NCBI RefSeq assembly: GCF_003030465.1
Contig: NZ_CP028339.1
Span: 310,001-374,000 of the forward strand
DNA length: 64,000 nt
Direction: 5' to 3'
DNA from: Thauera aromatica K172
GTDB taxonomy: Bacteria; Pseudomonadota; Gammaproteobacteria; Burkholderiales; Rhodocyclaceae
Shown: positions 9,384 through 17,750 of the stretch, in pieces
Layout: each line of letters starts with the position of its first letter
How positions within the stretch are numbered: position 1 is the stretch's first letter
Notes under the pieces: model-generated
What the model saw: only the letters and a program-made list of their open reading frames with translations
Database searches by the model: none
Told to the model about the DNA's origin: nothing
Program-made: the position numbers and the translations under genes

Positions 9384-10091
9384 CTACACCCCATAGGTGG
9401 CGAGATAGGCCGCAGGCACCTGCACCGGCACGATGGAACCCGCCAGCAGCAGGCACAGCAGTGCGCCCAGGCCCACCCCCAGCAACGCCAATGCCAGGAC
9501 GGCACGCCGGCGCCGCACCATGGGGCGCGCAGACAGCGCCCAGTAGGCCGCGCACCCCAGGTGCATGCCCAAGGCCGCCACGCCCGCAAAGTAGTAGGGC
9601 ACGAAGAACCACCCGTAGGGTGGCACATGCATGCCGGCGGCGGCAAAGTAAAAATCGGTGTCGAGCCGCAGCACCCAGCGGCCTGCCAGCACGGCGCAGG
9701 CGTGGATGAGCACAAAGCTGCCCAGCACCAGGCCCGAGAGCGCCTGCACGCGCGCCACCGGGTGCATGGGCCGCCCCCCGCGCAGCGCCTGCCACGCGCC
9801 CCATGCGCCGGACGCCACCTGGGTCAAGATAAACAAGAGCAAAAGCGGCTCCACCAGCGGGTGGCGGTAGAACAGGCGCAGCGCTTCCATCGCGTGCCGG
9901 TGGGCGGCCACACCCGCCAGCGCCACCAGATGGTTGCCCAGGTGGGCCGTGGCGTACAGCGCCAGCACGCAGCCCCCCACACTGTGCAGGCGCCGGCGCC
10001 AGGTGGGAGCCGCAGTGGCAGCGATCGGTGTGGAAGGTACCCCGGAACAGGCCGGGCGCGGATCGGTTACGAGAGAGTGTGCGGTGTTCAT
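9384..10091 (-). CDS. Multi-pass membrane protein, cytochrome b-like
   Basis: About 235 residues with five likely membrane segments. Several histidines lie in or near the helices (for example YATAHLGNHL and SFVLIHACAVL), and the organisation resembles the cytochrome b anchor of succinate dehydrogenase/fumarate reductase, but I cannot assign it to that family with certainty. An ATG at 10127 is also in frame. I list 10091, which has a GGAGG directly upstream although it is very close to the start codon. The gene ends 31 bp before the ECF41-type sigma factor on the same strand, so the two are probably co-transcribed. It might be the sigma factor's target or partner. Confidence 0.6.
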   Translation of the reverse strand: MNTAHSLVTDPRPACSGVPSTPIAATAAPTWRRRLHSVGGCVLALYATAHLGNHLVALAGVAAHRHAMEALRLFYRHPLVEPLLLLFILTQVASGAWGAWQALRGGRPMHPVARVQALSGLVLGSFVLIHACAVLAGRWVLRLDTDFYFAAAGMHVPPYGWFFVPYYFAGVAALGMHLGCAAYWALSARPMVRRRRAVLALALLGVGLGALLCLLLAGSIVPVQVPAAYLATYGV

Positions 10092-10226
10092 ACCTCCAGG
10101 ACGACGCAGCCCGCGCCGATGTGACATGGCGCTTGCGCCCTGTCAGCGGCAAGGCGTGGGGATGTTGCTCCGTTCCATGCGCCGCGCGTGACCCGGCGAT
10201 CAAATCGGCTCGATGCCGTTGCCCGC

Positions 10227-10571
10227 TCAACGAACCGACTTCGGCGTGCGCCCGAAATACCGCGTAAATGCCACGCTGAAATTGGCGGGATGCTCGTAAC
10301 CTACCGCGTAGGCGGCCTGTGCCACCCGCGATCCCGACTCCAGGAGCGTCCACGCGCGCCGCATGCGCAGCTCCTGTAGGAAGCGATGGGGTGGGGCGCC
10401 GAACAGCTCGCGGAAGCCTTGTTTGAACTTGCACTCGTTCATGCCCACGGCGGCGCTGAGATACGCGATCGTCAACGCACGGTCCATGTGGCTTTGCATC
10501 AGGTCGCGGGCGCGCTGGAGTTTGTCGATGTCGTCCGTACCCAGACGTGTGTATGTGAGGAGGAGGAACAC
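10227..10571 (-). pseudogene. AraC-family regulator fragment (DNA-binding domain only)
   Basis: The 114 codons cover only the two helix-turn-helix units of an AraC/XylS protein: MNECKFKQGFRELFG in the first and SVAFTRYFGRTPKSVR in the second. A normal member has a ligand domain of about 170 residues in front, and no such domain is encoded upstream. The only in-frame start is a GTG at 10571. It lies just downstream of a complete AraC gene of similar type (KLKQGFKQMFG at the same point), so it may be the end of a decayed paralogue. A stand-alone DNA-binding domain could still bind DNA, so activity is not excluded. Confidence 0.65.
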
Positions 10572-10621
10572 GAGTCGTCATGGGCGAATCGCCAACGAGG
10601 CGATTGAAAGCGAACACCGCC

Positions 10622-11539
10622 TCATCCTCTCCTGACCTCGCCCGGAGCCACCCCGAACTGCTTGCGGAACGCCACCGCGAAATGGCTGGCGTTGGTGTAC
10701 CCCAGCTCGGCGGCGACGGCGGCCACGGTGGCAGAGCCCTCCCGCAGGCGATGCCGGGCTTCGTGCATGCGCTCGCGCTGGAAGAGCCCATAGACGCCAG
10801 TGCCAAACATCTGCTTGAAGCCCTGTTTGAGCTTGAGCGCATTGAGCCCGCATTCCCGCGCAAGCTGGGCGATGGTGGGTGGATTGCCAAGATCGGCGAG
10901 CAGTCGGTCGCGAGCGAGCAGCAGGCGGCGGCGCTCGCCGGCCGGGATCGCCGCGGGCGCCTCCCGGCCTTCCAGGAACAGGGCGGCCAGTTCCATGCCC
11001 TTGGCTTGCATCCACAAGGGATGCCGGGGAGCGGCGTCGGGGCCCCGCAGGGCTGCGAAAAGGGCATGGGCAGTCGCACGTAGGTCGGCACTCCGGTGCC
11101 CGTTGCAGAACACGAAATCGCTTCCAAGCTCGCGCTGCAGCGCGCTGTCTGCCCTTTCCGCCCAGGGTGCGAAAACCTCGGGAGTCACCAGCAGCATGAG
11201 ATTGGCGAAATTCCCCTCCTGGACGAAGCGCAGCCGCCGCCCCGGCCCATAGCCGATGCAGCCGGTGCCTTCCCGCACTTCGGTCTCGCCCCCCTTCAAA
11301 CCCTCCAGCCAGCACCTCGCCCCACCCTCCAGCCAGTAAGAGAAGTGGATGCAGCCGCTGTCGTCGAAGACAGATTTTTCCACCGGTTGCGCAAGGTTCC
11401 CCGACCAGGAAAACAGGCACACACCTTCGTACACCGGTTGGCGCACCAGGTTTTGCTCCCCATTGCCGGTGACGGCGCCGCCGAAAAAGTCGGAGGCCGG
11501 CAGGCAGGAGGGTGAAGAGGCGTTCGACGACCGGCGCAT
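10622..11539 (-). CDS. AraC-family regulator, PchR-like
   Basis: This 305-residue regulator has an N-terminal ligand domain (about residues 1-190) and a C-terminal double helix-turn-helix (about 205-303) ending in HFAVAFRKQFGVAPGEVRRG. It resembles PchR-type activators that sense a ferric siderophore and switch on its uptake genes. It is divergent from the TonB-dependent receptor operon. A sigma-70-like promoter with a Fur box over its -10 lies between them, so it is probably iron-repressed. In-frame codons extend upstream to 11845 but would run through the promoter and receptor start. I chose the ATG at 11539 for that reason. Confidence 0.85.
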   Translation of the reverse strand: MRRSSNASSPSCLPASDFFGGAVTGNGEQNLVRQPVYEGVCLFSWSGNLAQPVEKSVFDDSGCIHFSYWLEGGARCWLEGLKGGETEVREGTGCIGYGPGRRLRFVQEGNFANLMLLVTPEVFAPWAERADSALQRELGSDFVFCNGHRSADLRATAHALFAALRGPDAAPRHPLWMQAKGMELAALFLEGREAPAAIPAGERRRLLLARDRLLADLGNPPTIAQLARECGLNALKLKQGFKQMFGTGVYGLFQRERMHEARHRLREGSATVAAVAAELGYTNASHFAVAFRKQFGVAPGEVRRG

Positions 11540-11596
11540 GTTCCGCAAAAAAGAATCCCGATGTGGGTGATTACGAACCCCATCCGGGCCACAGTT

Positions 11597-11615
11597 CGTA
11601 ATGAGAATGATTATC
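11597..11615. promoter_or_regulatory. Fur box
   Basis: The 19-mer CGTAATGAGAATGATTATC matches about 15 of 19 positions of the classical Fur consensus, with a perfect last hexamer (ATTATC). It lies between the divergent AraC and TonB-receptor genes, 36 bp before the receptor start. It overlaps the -10 element of the AraC-gene promoter. Iron-dependent repression of both directions is the likely role. Confidence 0.75.
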
Positions 11616-11639
11616 GTACAGCCTTTAAGCACTTGACAA
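11610..11639 (-). promoter_or_regulatory. Sigma-70-type promoter for the AraC gene
   Basis: Read on the minus strand, TTGTCA (11639-11634) and GATAAT (11615-11610) are separated by 18 bp; each differs from consensus at one position. The -10 is covered by the Fur box. Transcription would start near 11603 and run into the AraC-family gene. Confidence 0.5.
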
Positions 11640-11651
11640 CAGGCTAGGATC

Positions 11652-13733
11652 ATGAAAACAAACAAGCCACCCCGCTGTTTCCAACGTCGTTCCACGACCT
11701 TCCGCCCCGGATGCGTGCTGTTGCTGTGCGGTCTTGCCGGCGCGGCGTCTGCGGGCGAACCGGAAGTTACCCTGCCCGAGGTGACAGTCAGCGCCGGCAA
11801 GACCGACGGCAAGCTGTCGCGCACGCCGGCGAGCGTGACGGTCATCGCCGGAGAGGAAGCCGAGCGGCGCGGTATCGACAGCCATGGCGAACTCGCCCAG
11901 CAGGTGCCGAATGTCTATTTCACTCAGTGGGCGCCGCGGGGAGCTTCCCTGAATGTGCGTGGCCTGGGGTACTCCGATGACGAGAACGATACCCAGAGCG
12001 GCGGTTTCGTAATCGATGGCGTGCCGATGTTCGGCAATGCGGCGCAAAGCCTCTTCGACGTCGATCAGATCGAGGTGGTGCGAGGCCCCCAGAGCACCCT
12101 CTACGGCATGGGCGCCATGTCCGGTCTGGTGGTGGTGCGCACGCGGGAAGCGGAATCGCTGCCGGAGGGCCGCCTGAGCCTCGATCTGGGGGCGCCGCGC
12201 TTCGGCGCCATCGCCGCCACGGTGGGTGGAGCACTGGGGGACGACACCGCCGCCCGCCTGAGCCTGCGCGCCGGCTCCGACGACGGCACCCTGACCAATA
12301 CGCGCAGCGGCGCCAAGGATGGCACGAGCGATGACAACTTCGCCGGGCGCCTGCGGCTGAACCATCGCCTGGCGGGCGGCGGTACCCTCAAGTTCGGCCT
12401 GCACGGAGCCCGGGACCGGGGCCATCTGGACATGTGGGCCACCCCCGCGGAGGCGCGCCGGCACGAGACTTCGGGTAGCGACCAGGGCGCCACGGACGCC
12501 AGGTTCGGCGCCGCCGTGGCGGAATACGTCCAGCCCCTGGCGAACGGCATGACCCTGACCGACATCGCCGGTTACGTGGACAGCCAACTGCATATCCGCA
12601 TGCCGGTGTCGGCGCTGGGGGGCTTCCTCGGCGTATTCAACGAGGATCGCCGGCAATTCAGCAACGAATTTCGCCTGGCCCGGCAGGGGGAGAGCCTGGA
12701 CTGGCTCACCGGCCTGTGGCTCGCCCGCCACGACAAGGAGGGGCCTTTCAGCTTTTCGATGCGTCCCTTCTACGCTTCGGAGGTGGTCACCCGGATCAAG
12801 GCGGACACGGTGGCGTGGTTCGGCCAGACGCAGTGGCGCTTCGCGCCGGGCTGGGAACTGACCGCCGGCCTGCGGTTGGAGCGTACGGTGCGGAAATTCG
12901 ACTGGAGCGCACAGGAATCCGGCTACGCCGACACCGACGGCGACGGCATGCCCGACACCCCCTATTCGGCCAGTCCTGCCGTCCGGGGCGTGCGCGCTTC
13001 GTCGACTGTCGCCTTGCCCAAGTTGGCGCTGGGGTACGTCCCGGCACCGGGCCATTATCTTTATGCCAGCTACGCCCAGGGCTACAAGCCGGGCGGCTTC
13101 AACCACCATGCCAACAGCGAGACCGAGGCCCGTGCGCCGTACAAGGTGGAGCATGCCGACCAGTTTGAGCTTGGCTGGCGCGGCCGCTGGCAGGGGATGA
13201 GTGCCGGCGCCACCGTTTTCCACACCCGGCTGCGCGACCAGCAGGTGGTGGAGAACCGGCCTCAAGGCACGTTCACCGCCAACGCCGCCCGCTCCCACAG
13301 CCAGGGGGTCGAGCTCGAGGCGGCGCTGCAGGCCACCCCGACGCTCCAGGTCAAGGCCAGCGCCGGCTACGTGCGGGCGGTGTTCGACGAGTACCGCAAT
13401 GCCAGCATCGATTATGCCGGGCGCCAGTTCCCCAACACGCCCAAGGGCAGCGCGGGCGTCAGCCTGCACTATGCGCCGGGCGGCGCCTGGGAGGCGAACG
13501 CGTCGCTCACCCGCATCGGCAAGTCCACCCTCTTCCCCGGCACCGAAGTCGAGAATCCGGCCTATACCCTGCTCAACGCCTCCCTCGCCTACCGCTCCGG
13601 GCCGTGGGAATGGAGACTCTACGGCAAGAACCTGCTCGACGCCGGCTACTTCACCCGTGCCCTCACTTCCGGCCTGGTAGTCGCCAGCCCGGGTCGCACG
13701 GTGGGCATACGTCTCACCCGGGAGTTCTTCTGA
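11652..13733 (+). CDS. TonB-dependent siderophore-type receptor
   Basis: This 693-residue outer-membrane protein has a signal peptide (about residues 1-34, ending AGAASAG). A TonB-box-like segment (LPEVTVSAG) follows near residues 41-49, then a plug domain with VRGPQSTLYG near 143-152, and a beta-barrel that ends in phenylalanine (TREFF). The Fur box upstream and the FptX/RhtX-like permease downstream indicate iron-siderophore uptake; heme motifs were not seen. The permease start overlaps its stop (TGATG), so it leads a four-gene operon. The ligand is unknown. The product is full length. Confidence 0.9.
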   Translation: MKTNKPPRCFQRRSTTFRPGCVLLLCGLAGAASAGEPEVTLPEVTVSAGKTDGKLSRTPASVTVIAGEEAERRGIDSHGELAQQVPNVYFTQWAPRGASLNVRGLGYSDDENDTQSGGFVIDGVPMFGNAAQSLFDVDQIEVVRGPQSTLYGMGAMSGLVVVRTREAESLPEGRLSLDLGAPRFGAIAATVGGALGDDTAARLSLRAGSDDGTLTNTRSGAKDGTSDDNFAGRLRLNHRLAGGGTLKFGLHGARDRGHLDMWATPAEARRHETSGSDQGATDARFGAAVAEYVQPLANGMTLTDIAGYVDSQLHIRMPVSALGGFLGVFNEDRRQFSNEFRLARQGESLDWLTGLWLARHDKEGPFSFSMRPFYASEVVTRIKADTVAWFGQTQWRFAPGWELTAGLRLERTVRKFDWSAQESGYADTDGDGMPDTPYSASPAVRGVRASSTVALPKLALGYVPAPGHYLYASYAQGYKPGGFNHHANSETEARAPYKVEHADQFELGWRGRWQGMSAGATVFHTRLRDQQVVENRPQGTFTANAARSHSQGVELEAALQATPTLQVKASAGYVRAVFDEYRNASIDYAGRQFPNTPKGSAGVSLHYAPGGAWEANASLTRIGKSTLFPGTEVENPAYTLLNASLAYRSGPWEWRLYGKNLLDAGYFTRALTSGLVVASPGRTVGIRLTREFF

Positions 13734-15031
13734 TGCGCACGATCTCCTTCTCCGCTGGCGCGCCCTGGCGGGACGACGCCATGCTCGCCGCCCTGTATGT
13801 CTCTCAGGCGCTGCCGATGGGGCTCGCCTGGTTCGGCCTGCCGCCCTGGCTGCGCGCCCAGGACGTCGGGCTGGAAGTGATCGGCGCCATGATGCTGGCG
13901 GTGCTGCCCTGGGCGCTGAAATTCCTCTGGGCCGCGCCGGTGGAACGTTACTGCATGCGGCGGGGCTGCCGCCCGGCGATCTCGGCGGCGCAACTGGCGG
14001 CGGCGCTCGCCTACGGGCTGCTGGCCTTCGTCGATGTCGCCGCCGCACCGTTCCTGGGAATCGCCCTGCTCGTGTTGCTCAACGGCCTGTGCGCGACCCA
14101 GGACGTGGCCACCGACCGCTACGCCATCCTGCGCCGGGGTGCGGCCGGGGCGGCTCGCGTCAACACCTCGCGCTTCGCCGGTTTCACCATCGGCATGTTG
14201 GCCGGGGGCAGCGGCCTTCTGGTGACGGCGCCGCATTTCGGCTGGGCCGTTTTCATGCTGGCGTGCGCCGCCTGGATGCTGGGGATGGCGGTGGCGGCAC
14301 GGCGGCTGCGCGAGCCGGCGGCATTGTCGCGCGGCGACGCCCCGGCGCCGTCGCGCGCCAGTCTGCGGGCCTTCCTCGCCGGGCGGCCTCTGGCTCTGCG
14401 GCTGCTCGGCATCGCTGTCGTCTTTCGTTGCGCCCACGCCATCGGCGACGGGATGCTGAAAGCCTTCTGGGTCGACCACGGCGTCACGCTCGATCAGGTC
14501 GCGGCGCTCACCACCCTCAATTTCACGCTGTTCGGCCTCGTCGGCGCGCCGCTGGGCGCCTGGCTGGTGGCGCGCCGCCAAGCCTCGGCGGGCAGCGTCG
14601 CGGTGATTTGCGGGGGAGTGACCGCGCTGCTGCTGGGGGCGCTGGGGCTGGTGGCCCATCTGGGCATCGGCATTCGCACGCTGCCCAGCTGGGACTGGCT
14701 CTATGTCGCCCTTCCTGCCGTGCAGGCCATCGTTGACGGCGCCTCCTCGCTGGCCTTCTTCACGCTCTTCATGCGCTGGTCGGTGGGCACACAGCCAGGC
14801 ACCGACTTCTCGCTCTTTCTCTGCGCCGAAAGCCTGGGCGGCATCGTCATTGCCTCTCTCGCCGGGCTTGTGGCGGCGAACCTGGGCTACGGGCTGCACT
14901 TCATTTCCGGCGCCGGTCTGACCTTGCTGGCCATGCTCTACGTCTGGCGCACGTTGCGCCTCATCCCCACCATTCCCGCCGGTGCGAGTTCCGGCCAACC
15001 CAGTGCGGAGGCATCCCATGCAGTGGCTTGA
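13733..15031 (+). CDS. MFS transporter, RhtX/FptX siderophore-permease type
   Basis: This 432-residue inner-membrane protein has about twelve hydrophobic segments. Its LYVSQALPMGLAWFGLPPWLR start and NGLCATQDVATDRYAI segment resemble the RhtX/FptX/AmpG branch of the major facilitator family. RhtX and FptX import ferric rhizobactin 1021 and ferric pyochelin alone, without an ABC transporter. The position directly after a TonB receptor supports the same role. Its start overlaps the receptor stop, and its last 14 bases overlap the methyltransferase gene. AmpG-like muropeptide transport is an alternative, but context makes it less likely. Confidence 0.8.
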   Translation: MRTISFSAGAPWRDDAMLAALYVSQALPMGLAWFGLPPWLRAQDVGLEVIGAMMLAVLPWALKFLWAAPVERYCMRRGCRPAISAAQLAAALAYGLLAFVDVAAAPFLGIALLVLLNGLCATQDVATDRYAILRRGAAGAARVNTSRFAGFTIGMLAGGSGLLVTAPHFGWAVFMLACAAWMLGMAVAARRLREPAALSRGDAPAPSRASLRAFLAGRPLALRLLGIAVVFRCAHAIGDGMLKAFWVDHGVTLDQVAALTTLNFTLFGLVGAPLGAWLVARRQASAGSVAVICGGVTALLLGALGLVAHLGIGIRTLPSWDWLYVALPAVQAIVDGASSLAFFTLFMRWSVGTQPGTDFSLFLCAESLGGIVIASLAGLVAANLGYGLHFISGAGLTLLAMLYVWRTLRLIPTIPAGASSGQPSAEASHAVA

Positions 15032-15635
15032 ACGTTTCGTCGACCGCACCGCCCGCCGGCCCGATGGCTGGCTCGGCCGCGCCCTCTACCGCGAGGCGCG
15101 CGCACACCGCCCCGGCTTCGAGCGGATCAAGGCCGAACTCGCGCTTTGTCCGCACGAGCGCGTGCTCGAAGTCGGCTGCGGCGCCGGCGTGCTGCTCGCC
15201 GAGATGCTGGCGCAAGCGGCCAGCGGTTACGCGATCGATCACAGCGCCGACATGGTGGCGCTCGCCACCGAACGCAACGCCGCGGCCGTGCGCGAGGGCC
15301 GCCTGGAGCTGCGCCAGGGCGACGCCCATTGCCTGCCCTGGCCCGACGCGAGCTGCGATGCCGCCGCCAGCGCCCACATGTTCTTCTTCGTCGAACGGCC
15401 ACGGGACCTGCTGCGGGAGATCGCCCGGGTCCTCAAGCCGGGTGGGCGGGTGGTCATCGCCACCAGTCCCCGCTCGACCCTGAGCAGCCTCTTCCTCTTC
15501 CCTTATGCGCACGCCATGCGCTGCTACGGCGACGACGAACTGGCCGCGATGATGGAGGAGGCCGGCTTCGCCGAGGTGCGGGTGCGCACGGAAAAGCGCC
15601 TGCTGCAACTGGCCGTCGGGCGCACATCGGCATGA
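15018..15635 (+). CDS. Class I SAM-dependent methyltransferase
   Basis: This 205-residue protein has a Rossmann methyltransferase fold of the Methyltransf_11 kind. Motif I is VLEVGCGAGVLLAEM (about residues 49-63). An acidic motif (YAIDHS) and the post-II region DAAASAHMFFFVERP follow, then LKPGGRVVIAT. It overlaps the permease gene by 14 bp and its stop overlaps the next start. A GGAGG lies 7 bp before the chosen ATG at 15018, which decides it over upstream in-frame starts. Methyltransferases are not standard members of siderophore import operons. It could modify the incoming siderophore or a membrane component; the substrate is unknown. Confidence 0.8.
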   Translation: MQWLERFVDRTARRPDGWLGRALYREARAHRPGFERIKAELALCPHERVLEVGCGAGVLLAEMLAQAASGYAIDHSADMVALATERNAAAVREGRLELRQGDAHCLPWPDASCDAAASAHMFFFVERPRDLLREIARVLKPGGRVVIATSPRSTLSSLFLFPYAHAMRCYGDDELAAMMEEAGFAEVRVRTEKRLLQLAVGRTSA

Positions 15636-16018
15636 CCGACCCTGCCCTGCTGCTGGCCCATTGCTGGGGCGTCCAGCTGCCGTTGATGCTAGCGATGGCC
15701 GTGGTCTGGGTGCTCCACGGCACCCGCGACGGCGTTCTTCGTCAGTGGCTCGACGCCGACCACCACACCCTCTGGCATTGGGCCCTGGGCTTCGCCTTGC
15801 CAGCGGCCATGCCGGTCGTGCTCGGCTTCGACCTGCCGACTTGGGGCCGCATGGCGGTCGCTGCCGTCAGCGCCTTGTGGGCGGCAGCGGCCTTGGGCGA
15901 ACTGGCTGCCGAATGGCGCCGCGTCCCGGGGCCCCAGTACCGTGTGCTGATGGCGCTGCAGGCCCTGATTGCCGGAATCGGGGCCTGGGCCGGCGTGGCC
16001 TATGCCGCCCCGGTCTGA
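15632..16018 (+). CDS. Small membrane protein, unknown function
   Basis: The 128 residues form about four hydrophobic segments, with a charged stretch RQWLDADHHTLWHWALG after the first. The two histidine clusters could bind metal or heme, but no family was recognised. It overlaps the methyltransferase stop by four bases (ATGA) and ends the Fur-box operon, so it is probably made together with the receptor and permease. A role in siderophore reduction or release at the inner membrane is possible but unsupported. Confidence 0.65.
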   Translation: MTDPALLLAHCWGVQLPLMLAMAVVWVLHGTRDGVLRQWLDADHHTLWHWALGFALPAAMPVVLGFDLPTWGRMAVAAVSALWAAAALGELAAEWRRVPGPQYRVLMALQALIAGIGAWAGVAYAAPV

Positions 16019-16233
16019 GGGAGTGGAAGCCGTGCCGAGGCACGACCTTCGCAGCTGGCAGCACGACCACCATTTCGCGGCCGGATCCGCTATGCCGAGC
16101 GCCGCGTTCGCTGGGTGGCGAGGCTGACCTTTGATGCAATGGTGGTCGAAATTGGGCATGCAAGCCGGTCAGCGTGATCGTTGTTTGGCCGGCTCGCGTT
16201 GCCACCGGGCGATGGCATAGGGACGGAGGCGCC

Positions 16234-17112
16234 ATGGAACTGCGGCACCTGCGTTGCTTCCTCGCCGTTGCCGAAGAACTCCATTTCGCGCGTGCGGCCG
16301 AGAAGCTGCACATCGAACAATCGCCGCTGTCGCGCACCATCCGGCAGTTGGAGGACGACCTGGGCGTGCGGCTGTTCGAACGCAACAGCCACGGAACCCG
16401 CCTGACCTGGCCGGGCCAGGTGTTCCTTGGGGAGGCCCGGCGTGTCCTGGCGACCGCCGAGCAGGCCCGCGCCAGCGTGCGTGCGGCCGCCAGTGGCTAT
16501 CGTGGCCTGCTGCGCATCGCGCTCTCCGACGGCATCTCGCAGCCGCGCCTGAGCGCGTTGCTGGCCCGATGCCGCGAGGAGGCACCGGAAGTGGAACTGC
16601 GCCTGACCGAGATACCGCTGGCGAGCCAATTGAAGGGGCTGCGCGATGATCTGTACGATGCAGGCCTCGCCAAGTCCGACGATCCAGGCAAGGGTCTGGT
16701 CGCCATGCCTGCCTGGTGCGAATCCCTGGTTGTTGCTGTGCCGGCGCGGCATCCGCTGCTGGCATTCCGGGAGTTGCCGCTATCGGAGGTGCTGCGCTAC
16801 CCGCTGGTACTGTGCGATCCGCACGCCTGCGAGGGCTGCAGCCGGCAGGTGGGCAAGGTGCTGCGCGCGGTCGATCGTGAACCGGAGGTCGTAGAAATGG
16901 TGGCGACGCATGACCTCATGATGGCACTGGTGGCCGCGGGCTACGGGCTGGGGCTGGCAACGAAGGCACAGTTCGCGGTGTGCCGGTGCCCGGAAGTCGT
17001 GGCCAGACCGCTGGCCGGTGAGCCTCCAACGCTGGTCACCTACCTGCTGCGCCGGGATGAAGAACCTTCGGCGCAACTTGCAGGTTTCATTGGTCGGCTG
17101 AACTCAGCATGA
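16234..17112 (+). CDS. LysR-family transcriptional regulator
   Basis: This 292-residue regulator begins with a LysR winged helix (MELRHLRCFLAVAEELHFAR, about residues 1-62) and has a periplasmic-binding-fold effector domain after about residue 90. The ATG at 16234 has GGACGGAGG a few bases upstream. It is transcribed away from the siderophore operon towards the convergent radC-like gene. LysR regulators usually control a divergent neighbour, and none is present here. The target is unknown. Similar regulators are common in the cargo of ICEclc-type elements. Confidence 0.88.
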   Translation: MELRHLRCFLAVAEELHFARAAEKLHIEQSPLSRTIRQLEDDLGVRLFERNSHGTRLTWPGQVFLGEARRVLATAEQARASVRAAASGYRGLLRIALSDGISQPRLSALLARCREEAPEVELRLTEIPLASQLKGLRDDLYDAGLAKSDDPGKGLVAMPAWCESLVVAVPARHPLLAFRELPLSEVLRYPLVLCDPHACEGCSRQVGKVLRAVDREPEVVEMVATHDLMMALVAAGYGLGLATKAQFAVCRCPEVVARPLAGEPPTLVTYLLRRDEEPSAQLAGFIGRLNSA

Positions 17113-17148
17113 TCTGTCAGAGGATGACGAGGGTTTCTCTGTGAAGGA

Positions 17149-17183
17149 ATCCTGTACGGGCCTGCATGCAGGCCGTACAGGAT
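17149..17183. repeat. Long hairpin between convergent lysR and radC-like genes
   Basis: The outer arms ATCCTGTACG and CGTACAGGAT match perfectly. They enclose a 14-bp perfect palindrome (GCCTGCATGCAGGC) with one unpaired G. It begins 36 bp after the LysR stop and ends 36 bp before the RadC-family stop. No T run follows on either strand. A bidirectional transcription end or a cargo boundary mark are both possible. Confidence 0.5.
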
Positions 17184-17219
17184 GATGGGCCGAGCAAAGT
17201 GCACCTCGGTAGATGAAAA

Positions 17220-17714
17220 CTACAACAAGCCGGCTTCGGCGAACGAGTACGGCGTGCCCTTGCCGACGATGAAGTGATCCACCACCCGGACATCGACGGT
17301 GGCCAAGGCGGCTTTCAGCCGGTCCGTGAGCGCGCGATCGGCGGCCGAGGGCTCGGTCACACCGGACGGATGCTGGTGCGCCAGGATCAGCGCCGAGGCG
17401 TTGAGAGCCAAGGCGCGCTGAACGATCACCCGTGGATACACCGAAGTCTGGTCGATCGTGCCCTTGAACAGTGGCTCGTAGGTGAGTACCTGGTGCTGGC
17501 TGTCGAGGAACACGACGGCGAAGACTTCGTTGGGCTCCGCGACCAGCTTCAGGCGCAGGTAGTCACGCACGGCGGCGGGACTGGACAGCGCTGGGCCGGC
17601 CTTGAAGACGCGCTTCTCCAGCAGGGTGATGGCCTGCTGGATGATCCAGTCCTCGTGCTGGGCGGCGATCAGGGTGAGTGACTCCGGGTGGGAGTCGGCG
17701 ATGACAAAAGACAT
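17220..17714 (-). CDS. RadC-family JAB-domain protein
   Basis: This 164-residue protein is the short mobile-element form of the RadC/JAB (MPN+) family, without the N-terminal helix-hairpin-helix of chromosomal RadC. The metal-binding signature [14 protein letters not shown] gives His113, His115 and Asp126. Such genes are common on ICEs and plasmids and their function is not settled; a link to DNA repair has been disputed. The ATG at 17714 follows GGAGG (CATTGGAGGTTCGTC). The in-frame codons further upstream run through a hairpin leader and are probably not translated. Confidence 0.88.
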   Translation of the reverse strand: MSFVIADSHPESLTLIAAQHEDWIIQQAITLLEKRVFKAGPALSSPAAVRDYLRLKLVAEPNEVFAVVFLDSQHQVLTYEPLFKGTIDQTSVYPRVIVQRALALNASALILAHQHPSGVTEPSAADRALTDRLKAALATVDVRVVDHFIVGKGTPYSFAEAGLL

Positions 17715-17750
17715 GACGAACCTCCAATGGATGAGATCGGAGGGCGCCTG

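Noticed and set aside
9342-10124. Plus-strand frame opposite the cytochrome b-like gene
   Set aside because: Its product is His/Gln/Arg-rich with no membrane or domain pattern, while the minus-strand product has clear membrane helices.
17220-17714. RadC-like protein as a CBASS Cap3 deconjugase
   Set aside because: It has the short RadC signature of ICE proteins, has its own leader, and lies beyond the whole transfer operon from the CD-NTase.
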